Of a stretch of 58,584 nt of DNA, positions 16,922-26,281 are shown piece after piece. The notes under the pieces were generated by a model, which had not been told where the DNA came from, made no database searches, and worked only from the letters and a program-made list of their open reading frames with translations. The first letter of the stretch is position 1; every line of letters starts with the position of its first letter. Source of the stretch: an uncultured Christensenella sp. (lineage in GTDB: Bacteria; Bacillota; Clostridia; Christensenellales; UBA3700); the NCBI GenBank assembly GCA_910584635.1, contig CAJUBA010000011.1, positions 1 through 58,584 of the forward strand. The letters run 5' to 3'. Made by a program: the position numbers and the translations under genes.

Positions 16922-19311
16922 ATCGCAGTAAAAGACTTTTAACAGTTTCCATATTTTTGATTTTAGCGGCGACGTTCGCTAGTATGGGCGCATGTCTTGG
17001 CTTTTCTACGCCTTTGGATAAAATAAATCTTGCCTTTGACAGCGAGATAATTTTAGAATCTTCTTTTTACACTTATACAGGAGAAGAGATAACTCCTTCC
17101 GTTACGCTAAAACATAGAAACGAAGTCGTTGACGAAGATAACTATACGTTGGTTTATTCCGACAACGTTCAACCGGGAGAAGCGAGTATAGTCGCGACCG
17201 GCAAGGGAAAATATTACGGCGAAGTATGCGCGGTCTTCAATATTGGTTATCGCTATATGTTCGATACCGACGGAGCGGATAAAGTAACGGGCGAAATTGA
17301 GCAGTCGATATTGTCAAAAGACGAGTTGATTCCTCCGACTGTCGAGAAGAAAGGTTATGATTTTTCGCATTGGAGCATTGATTCTCAAATAATCGATTTT
17401 ACCGATAAAGAAAATCTTCCAAATAGCGGAGTATTCAAAGCGAATTATATTTTGAATACTTTCAAAATAGTCTATCATTTGGGCGACGGCGTAAACAGCG
17501 CGGACAATAAATCGGAGTATACGGTAGAAGACGCTTTTGCGTTAAAAGATCCGTCTATAAGAGGAGTTCAGTTCGCGGGATGGTACTTAGATTCAGAACA
17601 CACCGAAAGAATAACTTCTTTGAAAGGTTACGCGCAAGACCTCGATCTTTACGCGAAGTATGTAGGCTACGACGAAAAGAAACTGACTTATATTACACCG
17701 AGCGACGCGAACGACGTGGCGTTTGAGATGTTTTTGCCGGAAACGGCGCTTTCTGTTCCGACGGAACAAATAAAGGAAGAAAACGGAAAAACATATAAAT
17801 TGGTTTGGTATGCGGATTCCAAATACGCGGTTAGATATTTTTTTAGAGAAATGCCGAACATCAATTTGACAGTTTACGCGCAGTGGGAAGAAGTTTTGCG
17901 CGCGGGATTTTTGGATAAAGTCGATAAATTTTCTTCTAATGATTTTTCAATAGATTCGTTTGAAGAACTAGTCGATTACGTAGATTACGTATGCTTTAAT
18001 AGTATCGTCAGTGAAATTAACGGCGGCGAGCCTGTAGACGCGGATTATATCGATATTACTTACGTAACGGCGAGCAATGATATTAAAAACGAAATAGGCA
18101 AAGCGCTCACAGCCGCTACCTATCCGCGTATGGCGTCCGCCGGTTACGCTTATACGGACGGAAAATTTAAGATTGCATTGTCAAACGACGTAACAGGTAA
18201 AGAAGCGTCTATGTCGTCTACGGACGAAAAAGACTTTGTAAAACAAATCGGCAATATTTTTGCGTTGACATCCCTCGGAAGAGATGATAATTACAATAAA
18301 TTCCCTATTGATTTCGTAGAGAAGACTTTTGAAGTCGAGTCGTCCAATCAACTTTTTTACGTTCTGTCGCACGGATACCGTCCGTTGCCGAAAAAAGGTT
18401 CTAGAGCGGAAAGCGTTTATAACTTTTTCAGAAGCGTATTAAAAGACATCTGCGACGAATCGATGAGTGATTTTGATAAAGCAAAGGCAATTTACGAATG
18501 GATAATCCTACACGTTCAGTATGACAACGCCGTCGCTTATCCCGATTTAAGCACGCAGATCGGACAGTTGGCTGCGGATAAAGACAAGACGTACCTTTTC
18601 GACGCGTTTTATCTTGAAGGAGTAATAAGAGGCTCGGCTGTTTGCGACGGTATTTCAAAAGCGTATTCGGTAATGTGCGCAATAGAGGGAATCGACTGTG
18701 TTAGAGTAACCGGCGACGACGGCTTAGGAGGCGGACACGCTTGGAATAAAGTCAAGATAAGCGGAAAGTGGTATCTAAGCGACGCTACTTGGGGCAACGC
18801 CCCTTCTTCCGATAAGGACGGCGTTAAAAAGGAGTATCTGTCGTATCAGTATTTTCTTTTTACAGACAGACAAAGGAGCGAGTCGGACGGATATATAAAT
18901 CAAAACTATCTATATTACTTAGCGGATACGGAATATCCAGACGGCGAGTATTATTCTTCGTGTAAGGTAGAAATAGAAAATTATATCGCAGATTTTTATA
19001 TAGACAGCGACGTCGAATTGAGTTATATTTTGGATTATATTGACGTAAATTTCAAAGACAAAATACTTGACGGGATGTCGTTTGAAATAATGCTAAGCCA
19101 AAATATCGTAATAAACGGCGTAACGTTCGATAAAACGGACTTGGGCGCACTAGATAAATTATATCCGAGTGCGATGACCTTGTTAAAAAGGAGAAGAGGT
19201 CCTTTGAACGCTCCCGTTATAATCGTAAGCAGTTGTTTGCCTGACGATGAAGAGGATGGAAGTTTTAACAGAGCGGTATATATATTTAAGTCGGGGGAAA
19301 GAGCGGTTTAA
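16918..19311 (+). CDS. Transglutaminase-like surface lipoprotein with InlB-type repeats
   Basis: 797 aa. The N-terminal hydrophobic signal ends in a possible lipobox (SMGAC, Cys26). Two Listeria-Bacteroides (InlB B) repeats follow, recognisable by GYDFSHWSID and GVQFAGWYLDSEH. A central region has no recognised domain. The transglutaminase/protease core at about 590-630 has the Cys-His-Asp triad in SAVCDGISKAYS, GGHAWNKVKI and LSDATWGN. Probably an exported cell-surface enzyme or structural protein; substrate unknown. It overlaps trmB by 4 bp and ends 1 bp before the metal exporter start. Confidence 0.85.
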   Translation: MNRSKRLLTVSIFLILAATFASMGACLGFSTPLDKINLAFDSEIILESSFYTYTGEEITPSVTLKHRNEVVDEDNYTLVYSDNVQPGEASIVATGKGKYYGEVCAVFNIGYRYMFDTDGADKVTGEIEQSILSKDELIPPTVEKKGYDFSHWSIDSQIIDFTDKENLPNSGVFKANYILNTFKIVYHLGDGVNSADNKSEYTVEDAFALKDPSIRGVQFAGWYLDSEHTERITSLKGYAQDLDLYAKYVGYDEKKLTYITPSDANDVAFEMFLPETALSVPTEQIKEENGKTYKLVWYADSKYAVRYFFREMPNINLTVYAQWEEVLRAGFLDKVDKFSSNDFSIDSFEELVDYVDYVCFNSIVSEINGGEPVDADYIDITYVTASNDIKNEIGKALTAATYPRMASAGYAYTDGKFKIALSNDVTGKEASMSSTDEKDFVKQIGNIFALTSLGRDDNYNKFPIDFVEKTFEVESSNQLFYVLSHGYRPLPKKGSRAESVYNFFRSVLKDICDESMSDFDKAKAIYEWIILHVQYDNAVAYPDLSTQIGQLAADKDKTYLFDAFYLEGVIRGSAVCDGISKAYSVMCAIEGIDCVRVTGDDGLGGGHAWNKVKISGKWYLSDATWGNAPSSDKDGVKKEYLSYQYFLFTDRQRSESDGYINQNYLYYLADTEYPDGEYYSSCKVEIENYIADFYIDSDVELSYILDYIDVNFKDKILDGMSFEIMLSQNIVINGVTFDKTDLGALDKLYPSAMTLLKRRRGPLNAPVIIVSSCLPDDEEDGSFNRAVYIFKSGERAV

Positions 19312-19312
19312 T

Positions 19313-20404
19313 ATGTGGGACGTATTGCTTGACGCATTTTTAGATACATTAAAACTCTCTTGGGTTTTGTTGATATTTTATATTTTAATAGAATTTGTCG
19401 AACAGAAAATCGCAGTTAAAATGCGAGATAAATTAAAGTCGAGATATTCGGTTGCCGTCGGCGCGGGATTCGGTATAGTACCGCAGTGCGGCTTTTCCGT
19501 GCTTGCATCCGACCTATATTCAAAAAGTCAAATCACTCTCGGAGCGTTGCTGGCGGTGTTTATCGCCACGTCGGACGAAGCGTTGCCAATACTGTTTTCT
19601 TCGATAAATCAGGACGGCGTTTGGCTCAAACTTCTCACTTTGATACTTTCAAAATTTGTATTGGCGCTTATCGCGGGTTACGCGACGGACTTTATCATAA
19701 AGTTGGCGAAAAGAAAAAAGAAGGAAGCGCAAGATAATACGGATAAGGAGCGGATTGACGAAAATCATGTTCAATTCCAAACTACAGCGTCTGGACAAGC
19801 CCGAGTAGGGGATGAAATGTCGCGCGATAAAATAGATAATAACGAGAGCCAAACTTTGACGGCGCGCGTTTCGCAAAACTCGCATTGCGAGGAAGAAGAA
19901 CACGAACACGGGGAGCATTCTCACGTTGAAGACGAAGAGGAAGCCATAGATATACATAAGGGATGTTGCGGACATCATATAGACGACGCAAAGGAAAGCA
20001 ACGTAAAAAAATATTTGTTGCATCCGCTTTTGCATACTTTGAAAATACTCGCGTATATTTTGGTTGTAAACGTTGTGATGGGAATACTGGTATATTATAT
20101 CGGAGAGGAGCGAATCGCCGCATTTATGGCGAAAAGCGGAGGATTGCAACCGCTGTTGGTTACTTTGGTGGGATTGATTCCGAACTGCGCTTCAAGCGTT
20201 ATAATTACCCAACTGTTTCTTGCCGATACGATTTCTTTCGGGTCCTGTCTCGGCGGACTTATCGTCAACGCAGGTTTGGGCATAGCATATCTTTTCAAAG
20301 CCAACAAAAACGTAAAGCAGAATTTGGCGATAACAGCAGGACTATTTGTGTTTGCACTCAGCGTCGCTATCGTATTCCATTACGCTTTGGCAGGTTTGAT
20401 ATAA
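19313..20404 (+). CDS. Heavy-metal exporter-like permease with His/Cys-rich loop
   Basis: About 363 aa with roughly ten hydrophobic segments, two similar halves and a central hydrophilic loop, matching the putative 10-TM heavy-metal exporter family (ArsP_2 type). Duplicated signatures are GFGIVPQCGFSVLASDLY in half one and LVGLIPNCASSVIITQLF in half two, each with a conserved Pro-(Gln/Asn)-Cys. The loop (about residues 185-225) holds HCEEEEHEHGEHSHVEDEEE and HKGCCGHH, a likely metal-binding cluster. Start MWDVLL at 19313 is one base after the previous stop. The transported ion is unproven. Confidence 0.85.
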   Translation: MWDVLLDAFLDTLKLSWVLLIFYILIEFVEQKIAVKMRDKLKSRYSVAVGAGFGIVPQCGFSVLASDLYSKSQITLGALLAVFIATSDEALPILFSSINQDGVWLKLLTLILSKFVLALIAGYATDFIIKLAKRKKKEAQDNTDKERIDENHVQFQTTASGQARVGDEMSRDKIDNNESQTLTARVSQNSHCEEEEHEHGEHSHVEDEEEAIDIHKGCCGHHIDDAKESNVKKYLLHPLLHTLKILAYILVVNVVMGILVYYIGEERIAAFMAKSGGLQPLLVTLVGLIPNCASSVIITQLFLADTISFGSCLGGLIVNAGLGIAYLFKANKNVKQNLAITAGLFVFALSVAIVFHYALAGLI

Positions 20405-20452
20405 AAATAAAAAACGCTGGAAAATTTTCGGGAGTTGTGATAGAATATAAAT

Positions 20453-20767
20453 ATGGATAAGAAGAAAAGAGAAGTAATGCTTTATCAATGGCTGTTTTTT
20501 ATTCCTTTCAGCGCGATTGCCGCGATTGGCGTAATCGCGGTGGCTATTGTCGCTTTGTTGATTTTTATTTGTTCGGCAAAATACGTAGCGGTAAGTTTTA
20601 CTTTGGAAAGCGCGAAAATATTTCCCGCTATAATTTTGACTTTGATATGTCTGGGAGTCGTTGCGACGCTTGTATATTCGGAAGTGTTGATTATAAAGAA
20701 ATATATTAAATCGGCGAAAGAATTCGTTGAAGAGAAGAAAAGTATATTGCAAGATAAAGAGAAATAA
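20453..20767 (+). CDS. Small two-TM membrane protein, unknown
   Basis: 104 aa with two clear transmembrane helices (about residues 13-42 and 60-83) and charged Lys-rich ends (MDKKKRE, EEKKSILQDKEK). No family recognised. An alternative start is the ATG at 20477, which has AAGAGAAG nearby; the 20453 start has a weak ribosome binding site. A convergent terminator follows. Confidence 0.6.
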   Translation: MDKKKREVMLYQWLFFIPFSAIAAIGVIAVAIVALLIFICSAKYVAVSFTLESAKIFPAIILTLICLGVVATLVYSEVLIIKKYIKSAKEFVEEKKSILQDKEK

Positions 20768-20774
20768 ATTAAAT

Positions 20775-20800
20775 AGGGACGCAAGCGCGTCCCTTAAATA
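20775..20800. terminator. Bidirectional terminator between convergent genes
   Basis: Perfect 8-bp stem AGGGACGC / GCGTCCCT with loop AAGC, flanked by AT-rich tracts on both sides. It serves the small membrane protein (+) and ispDF (-). Confidence 0.85.
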
Positions 20801-20803
20801 TTT

Positions 20804-21922
20804 TTAGATTTTTTGCAACGTCGCTACGCTGCTTACGCTTATGCCTTCTTCGCGTCCGACCATTCCGAGTTTTTCGGTAGTGGTAGCGGTAAGACTGACT
20901 CGATTTTCATCTACGCTAAGTATGTTTGCGAGATTCTTCTCTATAGAAACGATATGCGGAGCAAGTTTAGGTTTTTGCGCCATGATTACGGCGCTGACCG
21001 ATTTTATAGAAAATCCTTTTGAACGCGCCAGTTCCAAAACTTCTTCGAGCAGTTTCACGCTGCTTATATTTTTGTACTTCTCGTCAGTGTCGGGGAATAG
21101 AGTACCTATATCGCGTTCGTGCATAGCGGACAGTATTGCGTCCATTATTGCATGTATAAGCACGTCGCCGTCGCTGTGCGCAATAAGTCCTTTGTCGTGC
21201 GGAATTTTTATTCCGCCGAGTATAAGATCTCTGTTTTCGCCCAGTCTATGCGTATCCCAGCCATTGCCTATATAAATATCCGCGCCTATCGCTCTTTCGC
21301 AATCTTCGCGCGTGGTTATTTTAATATTGCTTTCGCTTCCTTTTGTCAAATGGATTTTCTTTTGCAGATAATATTCGTATAGAGTTGCGTCGTCTGTGAA
21401 CTCTGCGTTTTCCTCGGCGAGCGAATACGCCCGTTTGATTTCTTCTGTGATAAAAATTTGAGGAGTTTGAATGCGCGCTATGCTGTTTCTGTCCACGGTA
21501 AAGGAAACGTCGCCGTCTATGGAGCGAAGAGAGTCTGTCGAGGGGACATATAAAACGCTGTTTCCGTATTTGAGCGCGTCGCTTAATCCGTCTGAAAGAC
21601 ACTTGGCGGGTAAAAAAGGTCTTGCGCCGTCGTGAATAACGACATAGTCGCAATCTGCGAATTTTAGCGCGTTTTTTATCGATTGCGCGCGAGTGTTACC
21701 GCCGGGGCATAGTACGGCGTTCGGCGGTAATGGCAGCGTTTTAATCCAATCTAAATCATTATGATTGTATGAAATTATGATTTTGTCGGCGTCTTCGCGA
21801 TTAAAACACGATACAGTTTTCTCCAAAACGCTTATTCCGCCGAGGTTAAAGGCCAGTTTGTTGTAACCGAGATTGCAACGGCTTCCGCTTCCTCCGCAAG
21901 CAAGTATAACGTCAAACTTCAT
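20804..21922 (-). CDS. ispDF: Bifunctional IspD/IspF of the MEP isoprenoid pathway
   Basis: 372-aa fusion. The N-terminal IspD half (about 1-215; VILACGGSGSRCNLGYNKL, VIHDGARPF) makes CDP-ME. The C-terminal IspF half (about 218-372; GWDTHRL, GGIKIPHDKGLIAHSDGDV, FPDTDEKYK, TATTTEKLG) makes the cyclodiphosphate. The start is the ATG at 21922, with GAGGTG 7 nt upstream; the TTG at 21928 is less likely. It overlaps the rqcP stop by 11 bp. The IspD glycine loop GGSGSRCNLGYNK departs from the usual GxGxRMG..PKQ pattern. Confidence 0.94.
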   Translation of the reverse strand: MKFDVILACGGSGSRCNLGYNKLAFNLGGISVLEKTVSCFNREDADKIIISYNHNDLDWIKTLPLPPNAVLCPGGNTRAQSIKNALKFADCDYVVIHDGARPFLPAKCLSDGLSDALKYGNSVLYVPSTDSLRSIDGDVSFTVDRNSIARIQTPQIFITEEIKRAYSLAEENAEFTDDATLYEYYLQKKIHLTKGSESNIKITTREDCERAIGADIYIGNGWDTHRLGENRDLILGGIKIPHDKGLIAHSDGDVLIHAIMDAILSAMHERDIGTLFPDTDEKYKNISSVKLLEEVLELARSKGFSIKSVSAVIMAQKPKLAPHIVSIEKNLANILSVDENRVSLTATTTEKLGMVGREEGISVSSVATLQKI

Positions 21923-22163
21923 CGTCAAGCACCTCGTACATATCCGCGCAATCCTGCTTTTTTACGCTTTCGTTTACCTGTAAAATTTTGAAAGAAAACT
22001 TTTTGTCTCCGAAAAAAAGCGTTACTTTGTCGCCCTCTTTTACCTGTGCGCCGGCTTTGGCTTGCCTTCCGTTTATTTGCGCTCTACCGCTGTCGCACGC
22101 TTCGTTTGCGACCGTTCTGCGCTTTATTATTCTCGAAACTTTAAGAAATTTATCCAGTCTCAT
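21912..22163 (-). CDS. rqcP: S4-domain RNA-binding protein RqcP
   Basis: 83 aa, a complete small S4 domain: MRLDKFLKVSRIIKRRTVAN at the N terminus and GRAQINGRQAKAGAQVKEGD as the core loop. It matches RqcP (YabO/HslR-like), which helps RqcH add poly-Ala tails to stalled nascent chains on the 50S subunit. GAGG lies five bases before the ATG. First gene of the minus-strand pair with ispDF. Confidence 0.9.
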   Translation of the reverse strand: MRLDKFLKVSRIIKRRTVANEACDSGRAQINGRQAKAGAQVKEGDKVTLFFGDKKFSFKILQVNESVKKQDCADMYEVLDDEV

Positions 22164-22413
22164 CTCAACCTCTATATTATACTGTATTATATATTTATAA
22201 TTATTATATATTAAATATTATATCAAATATATTTATATAACACAATATCAACAGAGTAAAAAATATCATTTGCGGAGAAGAAAAATAATTAAAAAAGTTG
22301 CATATATATTATAAAAAGTTCCATATAAATTATAAAAAATTCTTTTTATGCGTTTTGCTCTCTATATAGAAAAATTAAATATAATAAATTAAAATATTTT
22401 TTTATATTTTTAG
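22164..22413. other. AT-rich intergenic region with 21-bp tandem repeat
   Basis: Divergent gap between rqcP and rpoB. It includes two adjacent 21-bp units, AAAAAGTTGCATATATATTAT at 22293-22313 and a 3-mismatch copy at 22314-22334, so A-tracts repeat every two helical turns. It could be curved DNA or an UP-like element upstream of the rpoB promoter. No ORF seen. Confidence 0.6.
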
Positions 22414-22442
22414 TTGACATCGGTTGAGCATTTTGTTACAAT
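22414..22442 (+). promoter_or_regulatory. Promoter of rpoBC
   Basis: Perfect TTGACA (22414-22419), 17-nt spacer, TACAAT (22437-22442). A leader of about 110 nt follows, with a small palindrome CTGTAAAATTTACAG, before AAGGAGGG and the rpoB ATG. The rplJ-rplL genes that often precede rpoB are absent here. Confidence 0.85.
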
Positions 22443-22559
22443 CTATAATTGTATGATTATGTAGAATGCCGAATTAGCCTTTTTGGACTGTAAAATTTAC
22501 AGAAAATCGAGCATTTTGCATTAAATCTTTATCATGAAAATTTTTAAGGAGGGTAAGAT

Positions 22560-25500
22560 ATGCCTCAAAGAACTCATACAGTCAAATACGGCAATACGGA
22601 ACGCGAATGTTTCTCCAAAATTCACGAACCGCTCGAAATACCGTATTTGATCGAACTACAGAAAGAATCTTACAAGCAGTTTATCACTACCGGTATTCAA
22701 GAAGTTTTGGACGACTTTTCGCCGGTATGCGACAGAGGCGGAAGATTCGAATTGCATTATCTCGGTTTTAGACTTGACGATGAAATCAAGTATTCTATCA
22801 AGGAATGCAAAGACCGCGATACCACTTATGCCAGAGCGCTCCGCGTAAAGGTTAGATTGGTGCGCAAGACGACGGGAGAAATAACCGAAGAAGAAGTATT
22901 TATGGGCGATATGCCGATAATCACGGACAACGGTTCTTTCATAATCAACGGCGCGGAAAGAGTTATCGTCAGCCAGTTGGTAAGAAGCCCGGGCGTTTAC
23001 AGCGTAAGCGCGGTGGACAAGTCGGGAGTAGAAAGATACGAAACTACGATTATGCCCAACAGAGGGGCTTGGCTTGAATTCAAGCAGGATACGAACGGTA
23101 TTCTTTGGGTTAACGTCGATCGCAACCGTAAAGTTGCGGCTACCGTATTGTTGCGTTCTCTCGGTTTGAGTAGTGATGAGCAGATTTACGAAATTTTCGG
23201 AAACGAGGAAATTCTTGCCAATACAATAGCCAAAGACAGCACTAAGAATACGGAGGAGGCGAGAGTGGAACTTTACAAGCGTCTCCGTCCGGGCGAAATT
23301 CCTTCGCAGGAAGGTATCGCTCAACTCATCGACTCCACTTTCTATGACGACAGAAAGTACAATATGATGAGAGTCGGAAGATACAAGGTCAATAAAAAAC
23401 TCTGTCTTGCTACCAGAATGGAAGGACAGACTCTCGCAAGAGACGTTATCAACGAACAGACTGGAGAAGTTATGGCTTCGGCGGGCGAAATCGTCGACCT
23501 CGAAACCGCAACCGCTATCCAAAACGCAGGTATAAACGTCGTTTACCTTCTCAGAAAGGACGGCAAAGAGTTCAAACTTATCGGAAACAATACGGTAGAC
23601 CTCGCTTGTTACGTGGATTGCGATCCCAAAGATTTGGGTATTAAGGAAAAGGTTTACTATCCCGCGCTTAAAAAGTTGATGGAAGAAAATCCTGATATGG
23701 AAAGTCTTAAAAAGGCTATTTCCGCTCCCGAAAACAGAGACAGGCTTGTGGTTAAATGCGTTACCAACGACGATATTTTCGCGGCGGTATGTTACAACCT
23801 CGGTTTGTCGGTAGGTTTCGGTGAGAAAGACAATATCGACCACCTTGCCAACAGAAGAATACGTTCGGTAGGCGAATTGCTGCAAAATCAATTCAGAATA
23901 GGTCTTACAAGACTCGACAGGGGCATCAAGGAGAAGATGCTCGTAACTCAGGACGAAGGCGAATTCAAGGCTCAGACCTTTATAAATATCAAACCGGTAA
24001 CTGCGGTAATCAAAGAATTTTTCTGTTCTTCGCAGTTGTCGCAGTTCATGGATCACCACAATCCTATCGCGGAACTTACTCATAAACGTAAACTTTCCGC
24101 GCTCGGACCTGGAGGTCTTAACAGAGAAAGAGCGTCTTTCGAAGTCCGCGATATACACCATACCCATTACGGTCGTATGTGTCCTATCGAGACTCCGGAA
24201 GGTCAGAACATCGGTCTTATCTCCTCTCTTGCGACTTACGCGAGAGTAAACGAGTACGGATTTATCGAGGCTCCGTACCGCAAGGTAGACAAGAGCAGAG
24301 GCGTAGTCAGCGACGAAGTCGTATATTTGCAGGCTGACGAAGAAGACAAATATATTGTCGCTCAGGCAAACGCGCAACTCAACGAAGACGGTTCGTTTGC
24401 AACAGCCCGCGTAACTTGCCGTTACAGAGCGGACATCCGCGAATTCGACGCGGACAAGGTCGATTACATGGACGTTTCGCCGAAACAACTTGTATCGGTA
24501 GCGGCGGCGCTTATTCCTTTCCTTGAAAACGACGATACTGCCCGCGCATTGATGGGTTCAAACATGCAACGTCAGGCTGTTCCGCTTTTAAGACCCGAAG
24601 CGCCGTTGATCGGCACGGGTATAGAGCATAAAATCGCTTACGATTCCGGCGTTATGGTAATCGCAAGAAACGACGGTTACGTAGAAAGCATCTCTTCGAG
24701 CGAAATCAAAGTAAGATGCGACGATACGAGTCTCGATACTTATACTTTGCAGAAATTCGAAAGATCCAACGCGGGTACCTGTATAATTCAAAAGCCTATC
24801 GTAAGCAAAGGCGACAGAGTTATGAAGGGTATGGTTCTTGCCGACGGTCCGTCGACTTTCAACGGAGAACTTTCGCTTGGTAGAAACATCCTTATAGGCT
24901 ACATGTCTTGGGAAGGTTACAACTACGAAGACGCTATACTTATCAACGAAGATTTGGTAAAAGACGACGTATTTACATCTATACATATAGAAGAATACGA
25001 AATAGAAAGCAGAGATACTAAATTGGGCGAAGAGCAGATTACGAGAGATATTCCAAACCTCGGCGACGACGCGCTCAAATATCTCGACGAAGACGGCATT
25101 GTCATCCCCGGCGCGGAAGTGCATAGCGGAGATATACTTGTCGGAAGAGTTACGCCTAAGGGCGAAACGGAACTCACTCCGGAAGAGAGATTGCTTAGAG
25201 CGATTTTCGGCGAAAAGTCCAGAGAGGTCAGAGATACTTCTTTGAGATTGCCGCACGGTCAGTCGGGTATCGTAGTCGACGTAAAAGTATTTACGAAAGA
25301 CAACAGTAAGGAACTTTCTCCCGGCGTAAGCAAACTCGTAAGAGTGTATATAGCGCAGAAGCGTAAAATCGGCGTGGGCGACAAGATGTCCGGTAGACAC
25401 GGAAACAAGGGCGTCGTATCAAGAGTTTTGCCTCGCGAGGATATGCCTTTTATGCCGGACGGAACTCCGTTGCAGATAGTCCTTAACCCGTTGGGCGTGC

Positions 25501-26270
25501 CTTCGCGTATGAACATCGGACAGGTACTCGAAGTCCACTTGGGCTTGGTCGCAAAAGCGTGCGGATGGCATATTTCCACTCCGGTATTCGACGGAGCGAC
25601 GGAAGCGGATATCAAACAACTTCTTAAAGAAAACGGTTTGCCCGAAAACGGAAAGATAGAACTTTACGACGGTAGAACGGGCGAGAAGTTTGAAAACCCC
25701 GTTACGGTCGGTTATATGTATATGCTTAAACTTTGCCACCTGGTAGACGAAAAGATTCACGCAAGATCTACCGGACCGTACAGTCTTGTTACTCAGCAGC
25801 CTCTCGGAGGTAAAGCGCAGTTCGGCGGACAGAGATTCGGAGAAATGGAAGTTTGGGCGCTTGAAGCGTACGGCGCGGCAAACATCCTTCAAGAAATTCT
25901 TACCGTTAAGTCGGACGACGTTGTGGGCAGAGTAAAGACTTACGAATCAATAGTTAAGGGCGCTCCGATTACGGAACCCGGCACGCCTGAATCTTTCAAG
26001 GTATTGATAAAAGAATTCCAGGCTCTCGGTCTTGACGTAAACGTACTCAATGAGAATAAGGAAGAAATCGGTTTGAGAGAACTGGTTGACGACGATACGG
26101 AATATTACGAAGAGAAGGAAGCCGCTCCCGATAAAGAAGTCGATATATTCGATTTGGGAAGCGACGACGATATATTCAGTTTCGGCGAATCCAATCCTTT
26201 CGGTGAGGATGCAGACGACAAAGACGACGAAAGTATCTTCGACAACATGTTCGAAGACGACGAAAATTAA
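22560..26270 (+). CDS. rpoB: DNA-directed RNA polymerase subunit beta
   Basis: 1236 aa, core RNA polymerase beta subunit. Seen are the rifampicin-region motif SSQLSQFMDHHNPIAELTHK (about residue 485), ALGPGGLNRERA, the switch region GRMCPIETPEGQNIGL, and the C-terminal GRHGNKGVVSR and QPLGGKAQFGGQRFGEMEVW. The C terminus extends into an acidic Asp/Glu-rich tail of about 50 residues. Very strong ribosome binding site (AAGGAGGG). rpoC follows 11 bp after the stop. Confidence 0.99.
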   Translation: MPQRTHTVKYGNTERECFSKIHEPLEIPYLIELQKESYKQFITTGIQEVLDDFSPVCDRGGRFELHYLGFRLDDEIKYSIKECKDRDTTYARALRVKVRLVRKTTGEITEEEVFMGDMPIITDNGSFIINGAERVIVSQLVRSPGVYSVSAVDKSGVERYETTIMPNRGAWLEFKQDTNGILWVNVDRNRKVAATVLLRSLGLSSDEQIYEIFGNEEILANTIAKDSTKNTEEARVELYKRLRPGEIPSQEGIAQLIDSTFYDDRKYNMMRVGRYKVNKKLCLATRMEGQTLARDVINEQTGEVMASAGEIVDLETATAIQNAGINVVYLLRKDGKEFKLIGNNTVDLACYVDCDPKDLGIKEKVYYPALKKLMEENPDMESLKKAISAPENRDRLVVKCVTNDDIFAAVCYNLGLSVGFGEKDNIDHLANRRIRSVGELLQNQFRIGLTRLDRGIKEKMLVTQDEGEFKAQTFINIKPVTAVIKEFFCSSQLSQFMDHHNPIAELTHKRKLSALGPGGLNRERASFEVRDIHHTHYGRMCPIETPEGQNIGLISSLATYARVNEYGFIEAPYRKVDKSRGVVSDEVVYLQADEEDKYIVAQANAQLNEDGSFATARVTCRYRADIREFDADKVDYMDVSPKQLVSVAAALIPFLENDDTARALMGSNMQRQAVPLLRPEAPLIGTGIEHKIAYDSGVMVIARNDGYVESISSSEIKVRCDDTSLDTYTLQKFERSNAGTCIIQKPIVSKGDRVMKGMVLADGPSTFNGELSLGRNILIGYMSWEGYNYEDAILINEDLVKDDVFTSIHIEEYEIESRDTKLGEEQITRDIPNLGDDALKYLDEDGIVIPGAEVHSGDILVGRVTPKGETELTPEERLLRAIFGEKSREVRDTSLRLPHGQSGIVVDVKVFTKDNSKELSPGVSKLVRVYIAQKRKIGVGDKMSGRHGNKGVVSRVLPREDMPFMPDGTPLQIVLNPLGVPSRMNIGQVLEVHLGLVAKACGWHISTPVFDGATEADIKQLLKENGLPENGKIELYDGRTGEKFENPVTVGYMYMLKLCHLVDEKIHARSTGPYSLVTQQPLGGKAQFGGQRFGEMEVWALEAYGAANILQEILTVKSDDVVGRVKTYESIVKGAPITEPGTPESFKVLIKEFQALGLDVNVLNENKEEIGLRELVDDDTEYYEEKEAAPDKEVDIFDLGSDDDIFSFGESNPFGEDADDKDDESIFDNMFEDDEN

Positions 26271-26281
26271 GGAGGTGCGGT

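Noticed and set aside
22293..22334. CRISPR-like or iteron repeat upstream of rpoB
   Set aside because: Only two adjacent AT-rich 21-bp units with no spacers, and no replication or Cas genes nearby.
22656..24488. 610-codon open frame antisense to rpoB (and similar long antisense frames over rpoC, secA and fusA)
   Set aside because: These are shadows caused by codon bias of the sense genes. They lack ribosome binding sites and any recognisable domain.
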